Positions 47,466 to 57,786 are shown, numbered from the stretch's first letter. The stretch is DNA of 64,000 nucleotides from Neisseria sp. Marseille-Q6792 (GCF_943181435.1 NZ_OW969598.1:1922001-1986000); one strand, 5' to 3'. Program-made: numbers and translations. Notes: generated by a model from the sequence alone, not told the origin.

Positions 47466-48707
47466 TTATGCCGTCCCGGTCTTGGGGTTTTTGCCCGTAA
47501 GGGGCTTTGCCGGGTTGCCCGCGACGGTCATGCCGTCTGAAACGTCGCGCACGACGACTGCGCCCGCTCCAATGGTTGCGCGGCTGCCGATACGGATCTG
47601 CTGGCGGCTGCACGCGCCCGTGCCTATCCAGCTTTCTTCGCCGATATGCGTGTTGCCCGACAGGTGCGCGCCTGGGCTGATGTGGACGAAAGCGTTAAGC
47701 AGGCAGTCGTGATCGACGGTGGCGGCAGTGTTCACAATCACGCCGTCTTTCAATACGCTGCCTGCCTGTACGACTGCCTGAGCTATGACGACGCAGCCCT
47801 GACCGACGGTTGCCGACGGGGAAACATATGCGTCCGGATGAATCAGAACGGGCAGGGCGAAGCCGAGCGCGGCGGCTTTTTCGGCGATTTGGCGACGGAT
47901 ACGGTTGTTGCCGACGGCGACGGCGACGTCGTATTGTTTGGGCGATAAACTGTTTTCAAGCAGCAGCGTCGTGCCGATAACGGGGAAGCCGTTGACGCTG
48001 CCTTGTGCGCGGTCGTCCAGAAAAACGATTTCGCCGTATGTGCCGAGTGCGGCGGCAAGCTCGGCAACGACTTTGCCGTGTCCGCCCGCACCGACGACGG
48101 CGAGTTTGCGTTTTCCTGTGAAAGGGGGCATGGTGGCTTCGCCCTGTGCGGAAATCCCTTCCTTGATTAATACTTTTTTAACCGTCAGCAGTAGGATTTT
48201 GATGTCGAGGCACAGGCTGAAGTGGTCGATATACCAGATGTCGCATGCGAAGCGTTCGTCCCATGAGGCGGCGTTGCGCCCGTTGACCTGCGCCCAGCCG
48301 GTAATGCCGGGTTTCATTTCGTGGCGGCGGTTTTGGAAATGGTCGTACAGCGGCAGATATTGCATCAGCAGCGGGCGGGGGCCGACCAGGCTCATGTCGC
48401 CTTTGAGGACGTTCCACAGTTCGGGCAGTTCGTCCAGGCTGGCGGCACGCAGTTTTTTGCCGAACGGTGTCAGGCGTTCTCCGTCGGGCAGCGGAATGCC
48501 GTCTGAATCAAGCGCGTCGCGCATGGAACGGAATTTGACCATTTTAAAAGGTTTTCCGTCCTTTCCGGGGCGTTCCTGAATGAAGAAGACGGGCGAACCC
48601 AGATTCTTGCGGATGAGGTACGCCAAAATCAGGAAAACGGGTGAGAGGACAATCAGCCCTGATGCGGATGCGATGATGTCGAACAGGCGTTTGAAGAATT
48701 TACTCAT
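47466..48707 (-). CDS. pglB: Bifunctional undecaprenyl-phosphate sugar-1-phosphate transferase / N-acetyltransferase
   Basis: A 413-residue fusion. Residues 1-200 form a bacterial sugar transferase (RLFDIIASASGLI membrane hairpin, QERPGKDGKPFKMVKFRSM, DELPELWNVLKGDMSLVGPRP) that loads the sugar phosphate on the lipid carrier. Residues 205-413 are a PglD/NeuD-like left-handed beta-helix acetyltransferase (AVVGAGGHGKVVAELA, VNTAATVDHDC, the hexapeptide repeats). The acetyltransferase half marks the PglB allele making diacetamido-bacillosamine, rather than the ATP-grasp PglB2 allele. The start overlaps the pglH stop by 8 bases. Confidence 0.94.
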   Translation of the reverse strand: MSKFFKRLFDIIASASGLIVLSPVFLILAYLIRKNLGSPVFFIQERPGKDGKPFKMVKFRSMRDALDSDGIPLPDGERLTPFGKKLRAASLDELPELWNVLKGDMSLVGPRPLLMQYLPLYDHFQNRRHEMKPGITGWAQVNGRNAASWDERFACDIWYIDHFSLCLDIKILLLTVKKVLIKEGISAQGEATMPPFTGKRKLAVVGAGGHGKVVAELAAALGTYGEIVFLDDRAQGSVNGFPVIGTTLLLENSLSPKQYDVAVAVGNNRIRRQIAEKAAALGFALPVLIHPDAYVSPSATVGQGCVVIAQAVVQAGSVLKDGVIVNTAATVDHDCLLNAFVHISPGAHLSGNTHIGEESWIGTGACSRQQIRIGSRATIGAGAVVVRDVSDGMTVAGNPAKPLTGKNPKTGTA

Positions 48708-49872
48708 GGGCTAATCTTTCAATCAGGTTGACGATTTTTTGATAGGAGATGTCGCGCCTGAAGCGGCGGACGATTTCGTCGGACTGAACGGGGTCGTTTT
48801 TGCGTTTCAAAATATTTTTGGCGGCTTGAATGAAGCTGTCCACGTCGCCGGAACGGTAGTTTTCGTGCGGCAGCAGGTTCAGGAGGTCGAGGACTTCGGC
48901 ATTGGTCTGGCTGTTCAGCACGGGTTTTTGCAATGCCATGTAGTCGGAAAGTTTGTTGGTAACCGACTGCATGGCGTGGCTATGGATGGCGTTGACGGCG
49001 ATGTCGCAGCCTTTGGCGACCGACATCATTTCGGCGTAGGGGAGGTAGCCGTAAAACTTGATGGCGCGGTTTTCATGCTGTTTCAGCTTTTCTAGGTCGG
49101 GGCCGCCGCCCATGATGTGCAGTTCGACGTTTTTCCCGCTGTCCAGAAGTTTCTGTATCCCCCTGCAGGCAGTATCGACATCGTAGCTGTGGCTAAGCGT
49201 GCCGAAATAGAAGAAGCGGGTTTTGACCGTGTCGAAACGGTGTGCGGGCGAGGATGTGATGGTGGGGAAATCCGCGCCGATATAGACGGTTTCGGCGGGG
49301 ACGTCGGGATTGGCTTCTTTGGCACGGTCGAGGTAGGTTTGCGAGACGGCGACCAATGCGTCGGCGCAGCGGTAGGCGCAATCGGCGCGGTCGGCAAAGG
49401 GCAGCAGGTTGTGGGGGATTTTTTTCAAAAACGGTACGACCGAGGAGAAGGATTCCGGCCATACGTCCTGTACGTCGATAATCAGTTTGTAGTTCAAACG
49501 CGCTTTATGCCTGCCTAAAAGCAAGTTGGTCGCCATCAGCGGATAGGCGGAATAGACGATGTCCCATTCGTGCGGGCGGCAACCTTCTAAGAGGCGTTCG
49601 AAATTTTTGACGAAGGTGCGGTGGCTGGCAAGCCGTGCCAGTGAGACGTTTTTGCCGTATCCCGGCTCGTCCAGCAGTATGACCTTCAGTCGCTCTGCGG
49701 AGGCGTTTCGTGCATCTTCATGCCGTCTGAAGGATTTGTCGTAGTGGCGGAAACGGCTGGTAATCAGCAACACGTCGTGCGATTGCGACAATCGTTCTGC
49801 CAGATACCAAAAGCGGTTGAAATACGGTTCGGACGGCAGCGAGCAGTAGGGGGCGACTATGGTGATGTTCAT
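48700..49872 (-). CDS. pglH: Glycosyltransferase of the pgl locus, PglH-like
   Basis: A 390-residue GT-B fold transferase (family GT4-like) with IDVQDVWPESFSSVVP in the acceptor domain, YFGTLSHSYDVDTACRGI, and MGGGPDLEKLKQ in the donor domain. In meningococci PglH adds glucose to the lipid-linked diacetamido sugar; assignment here rests on gene order pglF-G-H-B. I see no homopolymer long enough for phase variation. Confidence 0.75.
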   Translation of the reverse strand: MNITIVAPYCSLPSEPYFNRFWYLAERLSQSHDVLLITSRFRHYDKSFRRHEDARNASAERLKVILLDEPGYGKNVSLARLASHRTFVKNFERLLEGCRPHEWDIVYSAYPLMATNLLLGRHKARLNYKLIIDVQDVWPESFSSVVPFLKKIPHNLLPFADRADCAYRCADALVAVSQTYLDRAKEANPDVPAETVYIGADFPTITSSPAHRFDTVKTRFFYFGTLSHSYDVDTACRGIQKLLDSGKNVELHIMGGGPDLEKLKQHENRAIKFYGYLPYAEMMSVAKGCDIAVNAIHSHAMQSVTNKLSDYMALQKPVLNSQTNAEVLDLLNLLPHENYRSGDVDSFIQAAKNILKRKNDPVQSDEIVRRFRRDISYQKIVNLIERLAHE

Positions 49873-49891
49873 CGGCGGCTTTCAGACGGCA

Positions 49892-50962
49892 TTACATGGT
49901 ATAGGCGGCCATGGTGGTACGGTAGATTTCGTCGTCGGAACAGAGTGCGGCGACGTGTGCGTGCAGCCTTTTGCCCATTGCTTCGCGCAACAGCGGCTGT
50001 CTGACGAGCGTGTCTACGGCGGCGATAAAGGCTTCTTCGTCGCCGAAGGGGATGCAGTAACCCGTTTCCCCGTTGACGACCATTTCGGAAATGCCCGCCA
50101 TATCGTAGGTAACGACGGGTGTGTCGTAAAGTCCGGCTTCTAAGATGTTGTTGCCCACACCTGCGCCGTGGTCGCCGATGCAGTGGGGCGTGTTCACCAA
50201 AATATCCACGTCTTTGAAGTAGGCGGTCAAATCGCGCACGCCGCCGAGGAAGGTAACTTTGCCGTCTATGCCCAGACGTTCCGCCTGCGCTTTCAAATTG
50301 TCCATTTCTTCGCCTATGCCCGCCACGTTCAGGCGTACGGGCATATCGCGGTCGACCATTTTTTTGAAAATGTCCAGCATCAGATGCACGGCGCGGACAG
50401 TGTCCAGACGCGACAGCGTGCCGAGCATGACGCAGCCTTTGGCGGTTTTTTCGGGAACGGAATCGGGACGGTGCAGCGCGTTGTAGGTATAAGTGATGCG
50501 GTGGGCGGGAAAACCGTAGCGGATGAGTTTGTCGCGCTCGTGTTTGCAGTTGCCGATGATGTACACGCCCAAACGGTCGAACAGCCGGGCGATTTTCGGA
50601 TAGGTTTCGGGGTTGAGCCCACGTGCGTGGTAGAACACTTTGGTTTTCGGCGAAACGATTTTGGCGGCAACGGCGCAGGCGGGCACGATGCGCGCCATTT
50701 GGCAGTGGATGATGTCGGGTTGTTCGCGCCGCAGCATTCGGGCGTAGGCAATCATGCCTTTGAAGTAGCCGAAAAGGCCGCCGCGATAGAAATCGACGGG
50801 TTGCCAACGTATGCCCAAGGCTTGAGCCTCTTTGAGCAACGGTCCGTCCGAAGAGGCAAGGATGATGTCGTGTCCGTGCTGTCTGAGTAGCCGGCCGAGG
50901 CGGAAGGTGGCGTTTTCCGTGCCGCCCAGACCCGCCATAGAAGTGGTCAAAACGATTTTCAT
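49892..50962 (-). CDS. pglG: Glycosyltransferase of the pgl locus, PglG-like
   Basis: A 356-residue GT-B glycosyltransferase with TSMAGLGGTENATFRLG at the N-terminus, LGTLSRLDTVRAVHLM, and the C-terminal nucleotide-sugar region EAGLYDTPVVTYDMAGISE and NGETGYCIPFGD. The start at 50962 overlaps the pglF stop as ATGA. Role in Neisseria is not established as far as I know; intact here. Confidence 0.75.
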   Translation of the reverse strand: MKIVLTTSMAGLGGTENATFRLGRLLRQHGHDIILASSDGPLLKEAQALGIRWQPVDFYRGGLFGYFKGMIAYARMLRREQPDIIHCQMARIVPACAVAAKIVSPKTKVFYHARGLNPETYPKIARLFDRLGVYIIGNCKHERDKLIRYGFPAHRITYTYNALHRPDSVPEKTAKGCVMLGTLSRLDTVRAVHLMLDIFKKMVDRDMPVRLNVAGIGEEMDNLKAQAERLGIDGKVTFLGGVRDLTAYFKDVDILVNTPHCIGDHGAGVGNNILEAGLYDTPVVTYDMAGISEMVVNGETGYCIPFGDEEAFIAAVDTLVRQPLLREAMGKRLHAHVAALCSDDEIYRTTMAAYTM

Positions 50963-52380
50963 GATGTAGAACCCATGTTTTTCAGACGGCAAAACAGGCG
51001 GTTTAATTCTGTTTTGTGCCGCAGGATGCAGCCTGCCAAATATACAGCCCATACGGCGGCGAACAGGGGATGGTTTTCCCGTGTGCCGAAACAGGCGTGG
51101 ACTGTCGCGGAGGTCAGGCAGAACAATGTGTGCATATAAAGCGGCAGGCGTTTGAGCGGCTGCCACAGGCGGGAAGAGCTTTCTGTCTTTAAAACAAAAA
51201 ACAGCCAGAATGAGGCGGCGCAGGCAACCGCCGCACCGCGCGCTCCTTCAGACGGCACGAGCAGCCTCAACAGCAGCAGGTTTGCCGACAGCGCGGTCAG
51301 GTTGGCAAGCGTAATCAGCCGTGTTTTGCGGACGACATTCAAACCAATACCGCTGATTTCGGTCAGCGTGTAAAACAGCGGCGGCAACATGCACGATACG
51401 ACGATAAACCTGACGGGCGCATAGGTTTCAGGCAGCAGGCCGGAAACCAAAGGTGAAAAAATACCGGTCAGGCAGACGGCTGCGGCAAGCAGCGCGGCGG
51501 CGGATTCTGCGGTTGCCGAAATGTGCGGCATCGGGGCATTTTCTTCGACCATGCGGAAGATATGCGGCGTCCAGACCGTTGAAAAAATATTTTGGAACAC
51601 CAGTGCCGCCGCACCGAAGGTAATCCCCATCGAGTATATGCCGAGCTGTTCCAATCCGGCGTATCCTTTCAGAAAGAAGCGGTCGGCAGAAGTCAGTCCC
51701 CAGTAGGCGAGGTTGCCCAGTGCGAGCGGTATGCCGTAGCGCAGGCCGCGATGCAGGACGACGGATGAAAACGGTGCGCGCCATGCGGCTTTCAGACGGC
51801 ATCGGTTTTGAAACAGCAACAGGGCGAGGGCGGCGAGGTTCGCCAGCGTGTAAACGGCGGTCAGGGTTGCCGTGTGCGCCGGAAAATGCAGCAGTGCGAC
51901 AGCCGGAGGCAACAGCAGCAGGATGGCGAGCTTCGGTATGAGTTGTGCGGAAGAAAAGGCAAACGCACGTTCCTCCATACGCAAAATCAGTGATAAAAAA
52001 CGGATGGGCAAAATGGTGAGTGCAAACAGCATCAACCCGATGCCGACGGCGGAGCTGTCGAGCGAAAACAGGATTTCAGACGGCATTTTGGGACGGGAAA
52101 GCAGAAAGGCGGCGGCAAGTGCGGCCGACAGCAGCGGCGGCAGGAACAGGGTTTTGAACAAAGTGTCTTTGTCGGCGGAGGCATAGTATTCGCGGATGTA
52201 TGCCTGATCCAAACCCATGCCCAAAACCAATATGCCCAAGCCTGCCGCCGTCTGCATCAGTATGATGCGTCCGATGTCGGCGGCAGGGAAATACCACGAC
52301 AGCAGCGGCAGGGTCATGATGCCCAAAACCGCACTGCCGAGCGAACCTGCCGCGTAGCCGAGGATTTTTTTTGTGTCCAT
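50959..52380 (-). CDS. pglF: Lipid-linked oligosaccharide flippase
   Basis: A 473-residue polytopic membrane protein of the polysaccharide exporter (Wzx/MATE-like) type, with about 12-14 hydrophobic segments beginning GYAAGSLGSAVLGIMTLPLL. It moves the undecaprenyl-linked glycan to the periplasmic side, where the O-oligosaccharyltransferase (encoded elsewhere) transfers it to pilin and other proteins. First gene of the pglFGHB run. Confidence 0.88.
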   Translation of the reverse strand: MDTKKILGYAAGSLGSAVLGIMTLPLLSWYFPAADIGRIILMQTAAGLGILVLGMGLDQAYIREYYASADKDTLFKTLFLPPLLSAALAAAFLLSRPKMPSEILFSLDSSAVGIGLMLFALTILPIRFLSLILRMEERAFAFSSAQLIPKLAILLLLPPAVALLHFPAHTATLTAVYTLANLAALALLLFQNRCRLKAAWRAPFSSVVLHRGLRYGIPLALGNLAYWGLTSADRFFLKGYAGLEQLGIYSMGITFGAAALVFQNIFSTVWTPHIFRMVEENAPMPHISATAESAAALLAAAVCLTGIFSPLVSGLLPETYAPVRFIVVSCMLPPLFYTLTEISGIGLNVVRKTRLITLANLTALSANLLLLRLLVPSEGARGAAVACAASFWLFFVLKTESSSRLWQPLKRLPLYMHTLFCLTSATVHACFGTRENHPLFAAVWAVYLAGCILRHKTELNRLFCRLKNMGSTS

Positions 52381-52387
52381 TTCAAAT

Positions 52388-52432
52388 GTTCAGACGGCAT
52401 CGGGATACTCTCCAATGCCGTCTGAAACCTTT
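52388..52432. terminator. Inverted DUS pair between the UDP-sugar dehydrogenase gene and pglF
   Basis: TTCAGACGGCAT and ATGCCGTCTGAA with a 17-base loop. It lies upstream of pglF, after the minus-strand stop at 52438, and probably separates the two units. Confidence 0.7.
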
Positions 52433-52437
52433 CTTTA

Positions 52438-53745
52438 TCAGGCTTTGACGACTTTCGGGCTGCCGTCGCGGAAGCGTCCGCGCGTATCGACGATGAGTTT
52501 GGCGTGTTCGGCGATAAGCGGGTAGTCGAATTTGTCATGGTCGGTGGTCAGTACCACGCAGTCGAAGCCTGCCAGCGTTTCTGCCGTAATCGGGGTACTG
52601 GAAAGGTTGAAGCAGTGGTGTCCGGGAATATGGGGGAAAACGGCGACATGGGGGTCGGAATAGGCGATGTCCGCCCCCAGTTTGTGCAGCCTGTCCATCA
52701 CTTCCACCGAGGGGCTTTCGCGCATGTCGTCCACGTTTTTTTTGTAGGAAATGCCCAGAATCAGAATTTTGCTGCCTTTGACGGAGCGGTTGATGCCGTT
52801 GAGAGCGAGGGCGGTTTTGCCGATAACGTAGTCGGGCATATGGGAATTGACTTCGCCCGCCAGTTCGATGAAGCGCGTGTTTACGCCGTATTCGCGTGCT
52901 TTCCATGTGAGGTAGAAGGGGTCGATGGGGATGCAGTGCCCGCCCAGGCCGGGACCGGGGTAATACGGGACGAAGCCGAAGGGCTTGGTGGCGGCGGCAT
53001 CGATGACCTCGTGGATGTCTATGCCCATTTTGTCGGCGACGATTTTCATTTCGTTAACCAGACCGATGTTGACGGCGCGGTGGATGTTTTCCAGCAGCTT
53101 GGTCAGTTCGGCGGCCTTGGTCGAGCTGACGGGGACGACGCGGTCGATGGCGGGGCTGTACAGCGCGATGCCGACTTCGAGGCAGGCGGGCGTGTGTCCG
53201 CCGACGACTTTGGGGATGGTGCGCGTTTCAAAATTGGGGTTGCCCGGGTCTTCGCGTTCGGGCGAATAGACGAGGAAGATGTCTCTACCGGCTTTCAAAC
53301 CGCTTGCCTCGACGCGCGGCAGCAGTTCTTCTTCGGTCGTGCCGGGGTAGGTGGTCGATTCGAGCGACAGAACCTGACCGGCGCGCAGGTAGGGTTTGAC
53401 TGCGTCGGTGGTGCCGGTAACGAAGCTGATGTCGGGTTCGCGGTATTTGTTCAGTGGGGTCGGAACGCACAGGATGACGGCATCTGCTTCGGCAATCCGG
53501 GAAAAGTCGTCAGTGGCTTCAAAACCTTTTCGGCGTGCCGCTGCGATTTTTTCGGAAGGGATGTGTTCGATATAGCTTTTGCCTGCATTAAGCCTGCCGG
53601 TTTTGAAGGTGTCGATGTCGAAGCCGAGGACGCGGAAGCCGGCATCGGTGTAGCGCAGCATCAGCGGCAGTCCGACATAGCCCAAACCGACGATGCCGAT
53701 GACGGCGGTCTGGTCTGCAAATTTTCGGATAAGCTGGTCTTTCAT
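52438..53745 (-). CDS. UDP-sugar 6-dehydrogenase of the WbpA/UDP-N-acetylglucosamine dehydrogenase type
   Basis: A 435-residue UDP-glucose/GDP-mannose dehydrogenase family protein. NAD-binding [12 protein letters not shown] (17-28), the [13 protein letters not shown] loop, [11 protein letters not shown], and the catalytic cysteine in [14 protein letters not shown]. The GHCIPIDP form is that of WbpA/TviB/Wbp-type enzymes that oxidise UDP-HexNAc, rather than the GSCFPKD of UDP-glucose dehydrogenase. Product use is unclear; position next to pgl suggests a glycan link. Confidence 0.85.
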   Translation of the reverse strand: MKDQLIRKFADQTAVIGIVGLGYVGLPLMLRYTDAGFRVLGFDIDTFKTGRLNAGKSYIEHIPSEKIAAARRKGFEATDDFSRIAEADAVILCVPTPLNKYREPDISFVTGTTDAVKPYLRAGQVLSLESTTYPGTTEEELLPRVEASGLKAGRDIFLVYSPEREDPGNPNFETRTIPKVVGGHTPACLEVGIALYSPAIDRVVPVSSTKAAELTKLLENIHRAVNIGLVNEMKIVADKMGIDIHEVIDAAATKPFGFVPYYPGPGLGGHCIPIDPFYLTWKAREYGVNTRFIELAGEVNSHMPDYVIGKTALALNGINRSVKGSKILILGISYKKNVDDMRESPSVEVMDRLHKLGADIAYSDPHVAVFPHIPGHHCFNLSSTPITAETLAGFDCVVLTTDHDKFDYPLIAEHAKLIVDTRGRFRDGSPKVVKA

Positions 53746-53759
53746 ATTGTCCTCACGGC

Positions 53760-53787
53760 GTTTCAGACGGCAGTGCCGTCTGAAGAA
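53760..53787. terminator. Inverted DUS pair upstream of the dehydrogenase gene
   Basis: TTCAGACGGCA joined closely to TGCCGTCTGAA; ends ribD transcripts coming from the right. Confidence 0.65.
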
Positions 53788-53832
53788 TGTTATTTCATCT
53801 CGGTATTATATAGTGAAACTGTCATGAATCCG

Positions 53833-54942
53833 TCAAAAAACGTTATCGTTTTTTCGGAACACGGTTTTGATGTCGTGTTCGAGGATTTCGCTGGAAACGG
53901 GCGTCCATAAAGGAGGATCGGTCAGTGCGGTACGATTCTCGGGCAGGGAGAGCAAGTCTTTGCCGATGCCGAGGATTTTGGGCGAGCGGTATAAAACGAT
54001 TTCGTCCGCCAAATCTTCTGCCAAAAATGCGGATGTGAGTTCGGAGCCTGCTTCGACCATGATTTCGCCGAATCCTTCGTCGGCAAGCAGCCGCATCAGG
54101 TGGTGCAGGTCGATTTTGCCGTCTGCTGTTTCAGACGGCATCAGGATGCGGATATGTGCGTGTTCCCGATAGGGGCGGAGTTTGTCTTCATCGCGTTCCA
54201 AGGTGGCGATGTAGGTCGGAGATTGTCCGTCGGTAACCAAATGGCTGTACGGGGGCAGGCGCAGGCGGCTGTCTAACACGATGCGTGCGGGTTGGCGCAG
54301 GGTCGGGAAGGCTCGGACGTTGAGCCACGGGTTGTCAGCCAATACGGTACCGATGCCGGTCAGCACCGCGCAGCTTTCGGCGCGCAAAACCTGTACGTCG
54401 GCACGCGCTTCTTCGCCGGTAATCCAAAAGCTGCTGCCGTCTGAAAGCGCGGTTTTGCCGTCCAGCGAAACGGCGCATTTGAGGCGGACGAAGGGGCGGC
54501 GGCGTTCGATGCGCGATAAAAATCCCCGGTTGAGTTCGCGTGCTTTGTTTTCAAGTAGTCCGCATTCCGTCTTGATGCCCGCTGCTTCGAGCAGGGCAAG
54601 CCCTTTGCCTGCAACCAGCGGGTTGGGGTCGTGCATGGCGGCGACGACGCGTGTTACGCCGGAACGGAGCAGAGCTTCGGCACAGGGCGGGGTACGCCCG
54701 TAATGGCTGCACGGTTCGAGGGTAACAAAGGCGGTCGCGCCTTGTGCCATTTCGCCCGCCTGACGCAATGCGTGGACTTCGGCGTGCGGTTCGCCCGCTT
54801 TGACGTGGAAGCCCTGTCCGACAATTTGGCTGCCGTGTGCGATAACGCAGCCGACGCGCGGATTGGGCGAAGTGGAAAAACGCCCCAAAGCGGCAAGTTG
54901 GAGGGCGTTTTCCATCATGGATATATCTGTGTCCGAAAACAT
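53833..54942 (-). CDS. ribD: Bifunctional riboflavin deaminase / reductase
   Basis: A 369-residue enzyme for riboflavin synthesis. The N-terminal cytidine-deaminase-like zinc domain has GEPHAEVHALRQAGE and EPCSHYGRTPPCAEALL. The C-terminal reductase domain has VRLKCAVSLDGKTAL and EAGSELTSAFL. Followed in the same direction after nrdR, the common nrdR-ribD pairing in proteobacteria (nrdR stop is 32 bp upstream of this start). Confidence 0.94.
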   Translation of the reverse strand: MFSDTDISMMENALQLAALGRFSTSPNPRVGCVIAHGSQIVGQGFHVKAGEPHAEVHALRQAGEMAQGATAFVTLEPCSHYGRTPPCAEALLRSGVTRVVAAMHDPNPLVAGKGLALLEAAGIKTECGLLENKARELNRGFLSRIERRRPFVRLKCAVSLDGKTALSDGSSFWITGEEARADVQVLRAESCAVLTGIGTVLADNPWLNVRAFPTLRQPARIVLDSRLRLPPYSHLVTDGQSPTYIATLERDEDKLRPYREHAHIRILMPSETADGKIDLHHLMRLLADEGFGEIMVEAGSELTSAFLAEDLADEIVLYRSPKILGIGKDLLSLPENRTALTDPPLWTPVSSEILEHDIKTVFRKNDNVF

Positions 54943-54973
54943 AGGGATACCGTATCAATATGGGTTGGGGGAA

Positions 54974-55438
54974 TCAGGCTTTGCGGTCTGTTTTGACGGC
55001 TTGCGCCAGCCACGAGGCAAAGTCTGCCGGATTGTCGAAGTGTTTGTGCAGTGCGGCGAAACGGACGGCGGCTTCCGTGTTGTGCTCAAGCAGCTCTTTT
55101 AGCACCATGTCGGCAAGTTCGGCAGAGGGGATGTCGCGAAGACCCGAAGTGTAGAGCCTGTGTTCCGTCAGGCGGACGGTTTCGTCAATCTGTTCGGGTG
55201 TCAGGGCGGATTTTCGGGCGGCGGCGGTCAGGTCGTTGCGGAGACGTTGTGCATTGAAGGGCGAACGTTTTTTGTCCGGACCTATGACGGCGGGCATTTT
55301 GAGTTCGACGGTTTCGAGTGTGCCGAAGCGTTTGCCGCAGTTGGGGCAGTGGCGGCGGCGGCGGACGGTATTGCGCTCTTCCATCAGGCGGGAATCGGCA
55401 ACTCGGGTGTCCGGGTGGCTGCAAAACGGGCATTTCAT
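54974..55438 (-). CDS. nrdR: Transcriptional repressor of ribonucleotide reductase genes
   Basis: A 154-residue regulator. The N-terminal zinc ribbon is MKCPFCSHPDTRV followed by RRRRHCPNCGKRF. An ATP-cone domain spans about 49-139 (VIGPDKKRSPFNAQRLRNDL). NrdR binds NrdR boxes when loaded with dATP. Upstream of ribD, a classic pair. Confidence 0.96.
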   Translation of the reverse strand: MKCPFCSHPDTRVADSRLMEERNTVRRRRHCPNCGKRFGTLETVELKMPAVIGPDKKRSPFNAQRLRNDLTAAARKSALTPEQIDETVRLTEHRLYTSGLRDIPSAELADMVLKELLEHNTEAAVRFAALHKHFDNPADFASWLAQAVKTDRKA

Positions 55439-55465
55439 GGTATTTCCTTCCTGATGCCGTCTGAA

Positions 55466-56308
55466 TCAAACCGATACGCCGGCTGCGCGTGCGATTTCCA
55501 GGCCTTCTTCGGTACTCATATAGACGGGGTTACGGGGTCGGTCGTTTAAAATAATTTTGCCTTCGCGGAACATGACCAGTTCGTTTACGGCAAGTTGGGA
55601 CCATGATTCGTCGCGGGTCAGCGGCAGGGTGGCGATAACGGCAACGCGGTCGTCCGGCGTGGTTACTTCGGCAAAATCGACCATTACATCGTCGTCGAGC
55701 AGACGTGCCTTGCCGAACGGGGCTTGGCGGACGATGTAGTGCAGCAGTGTGCTGGCGTGGGCAAACAGGGAAATGCCGTCTGAAAGCATAAAGTTAAACA
55801 GCCCGAACTTGCGGATTTCGTGTGTCAGCCCCGCAATCGCGTCAAACAGGGTTTCGTCGTCGGGACGGGCGGCAAAGCGGGTGCGCAGACGGTTGAGGAT
55901 GTGGCAGAACGCGCGTTCGGAGTCGGTTGTGCCGACGGGATGGAAAAATTCGCCCTGTGCGGGAAAGAAGTCGACCAAATGTCCGTTGTGTGCAAACAGC
56001 CAGTAGCCGCCCCACATTTCGCGCATAAAGGGATGAGTGTTCGCCAGCGAGGTTTGTCCTTGCGATGCTTTGCGGATATGGGCGACGACGTTTTCCGATT
56101 TAATCTGGTAGGCGCGTACGAGGTCGGCGACGGGGGAGTTTGCACTCGGCTTGTCGTCATGGAACAGGCGCACGCCTTTGCCTTCGAAGAACCCGATGCC
56201 GAAACCGTCGGCGTGATGGTCGGTAATGCCGCCCCTGCGGCGGAAGCCTTCAAAGGAAAACATAATATCGGTCGGCGTATTGCAGTTCATGCCCAGCAGT
56301 TGACACAT
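55466..56308 (-). CDS. Class II glutamine amidotransferase (YafJ type)
   Basis: A 280-residue Ntn-type amidotransferase. Cys2 after the initiator methionine (MCQLLGMNC) is the nucleophile. FSFEGFRRRGGITDHHADG gives the glutamine-binding loop, and FAHNGHL and GTTDSERAFCHIL are further family motifs. ATG 56308 is chosen because it exposes Cys2. The acceptor of the ammonia is unknown for this stand-alone group. Confidence 0.88.
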   Translation of the reverse strand: MCQLLGMNCNTPTDIMFSFEGFRRRGGITDHHADGFGIGFFEGKGVRLFHDDKPSANSPVADLVRAYQIKSENVVAHIRKASQGQTSLANTHPFMREMWGGYWLFAHNGHLVDFFPAQGEFFHPVGTTDSERAFCHILNRLRTRFAARPDDETLFDAIAGLTHEIRKFGLFNFMLSDGISLFAHASTLLHYIVRQAPFGKARLLDDDVMVDFAEVTTPDDRVAVIATLPLTRDESWSQLAVNELVMFREGKIILNDRPRNPVYMSTEEGLEIARAAGVSV

Positions 56309-56439
56309 AGTTTGTCCAAATGATTCAGATGGTCGCAAGTATTCGAATTATACCCCGAACTGAAAATGCCGTCTGAAATACGGCTTGTTCCTCCATTGTT
56401 CACGCGAAAACGGAAAACAAAGACGGAAACTTAAAATTC

Positions 56440-57720
56440 CGCCATTTCCGCTCAGGCGGGAATCCGACTTGTCCGGTTTCGGTTGTTTTTCGTTCCGTAA
56501 CTTTTGAGCCGTCATTTTCCCCATTATTCCCGCAAAAACAGAAAACTAAGAACAGAAACCTAAAATCCGTCATTCCCGCGCAGGCGGGAATCTAGAATTT
56601 CAATGCCTCAAGAATTTATCGGGAAAAACCAAAACCCTTCCGCCGTCATTCCCACGAAAGTGGGAATCTAGAAATGAAAAGCAACAGGAATTTATCGGAA
56701 AAAAACCAAAACCCCTCCGCCGTCATTCCCACGAAAGTGGGAATCTAGAAATGAAAAGCAACAGGAATTTATCGGAAAAAAACCAAAACCCCTCCGCCGT
56801 CATTCCCACGAAAGTGGGAATCTAGAAATGAAAAGCAACAGGAATTTATCGGAAATGACCAAAACTGAACGGACTGGATTCCCGCTTTCGCGGGAATGAC
56901 GGGGTTTTAAGTTGCTGTTTCGGTTTTCTGTTTTTTGTGGAAATAACGAGATTTTAGGGTTGCAGAAACTTCTCCGAAACAACAAAAAAACCTTCCGCCA
57001 TCATTCCCACGAAAGTGGGAATCTAGAAATGAAAAGCAACAGGAATTTATCGGAAATGACCAAAACTGAATGGACTGGATTCCCGCTTTCGCGGGAATGA
57101 CGGGGTTTTAAGTTGCTGTTTCGGTTTTCTGTTTTTTGTGGAAATAACGAGATTTTAGGGTTGCAGAAACTTCTCCGAAACAACAAAAACCCCTCCGCCG
57201 TCATTCCCACAAAAGTGGGAATCTAGAAATGAAAAGCAACAGGAATTTATCGGAAATAACCGAAACCGAACGGACTGGATTCCCGCTTTCGCGGGAATGA
57301 CGGGGTTTTAAGTTGCTGTTTCGGTTTTCTGTTTTTTGTGGAAATAACGAGATTTTAGGGTTGCAGAAACTTCTCCGAAACAACAAAAAACCCTCCGCAG
57401 TCATTCCCACGAAAGTGGGAATCTAGAAATGAAAAGCAACAGGAATTTATCGGAAAAAACCAAAACCCTTCCGCCGTCATTTCCACAAAAGTGGGAATCT
57501 AGAAATGAAAAGCAACAGGAATTTATCGGAAAAAAACCAAAACCCTTCCGCCGTCATTCCCACGAAAGTGGGAATCTAGAAATGAAAAGCAACAGGAATT
57601 CATCGGAAATGACCGAAACTGAACGGACTGGATTCCCGCTTTTGCGGGAATGACGGCGGACAGATTGTCGTTATTCCGGATAAATCCCTGCGATATGGGA
57701 TAACCGGATGCCCGCTTTCG
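56440..57720. repeat. dRS3/RS mosaic repeat field upstream of aroB
   Basis: About a dozen dRS3 units. Three tandem copies of a ~200-bp block containing TTGCTGTTTCGGTTTTCTGT lie at about 56905, 57110 and 57310, and shorter blocks contain GAAAAGCAACAGGAATTTAT. Short ORFs here encode repeat sequence only. The tandem structure invites copy-number change. Confidence 0.88.
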
Positions 57721-57786
57721 CGGAGAATGATGATGGAAAGTTATCATCGTGCGTCAAACCTGCGCGGCAACACACCGGTAAAGCTG

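Noticed and set aside
48700..49872. Phase variation of the PglH-like gene
   Set aside because: I looked for a long C or G run and found none; the frame is intact without a mutable tract.
52504..53910. A 468-codon plus-strand frame opposite the UDP-sugar dehydrogenase gene
   Set aside because: Antisense shadow; the minus-strand protein has clear motifs and length.
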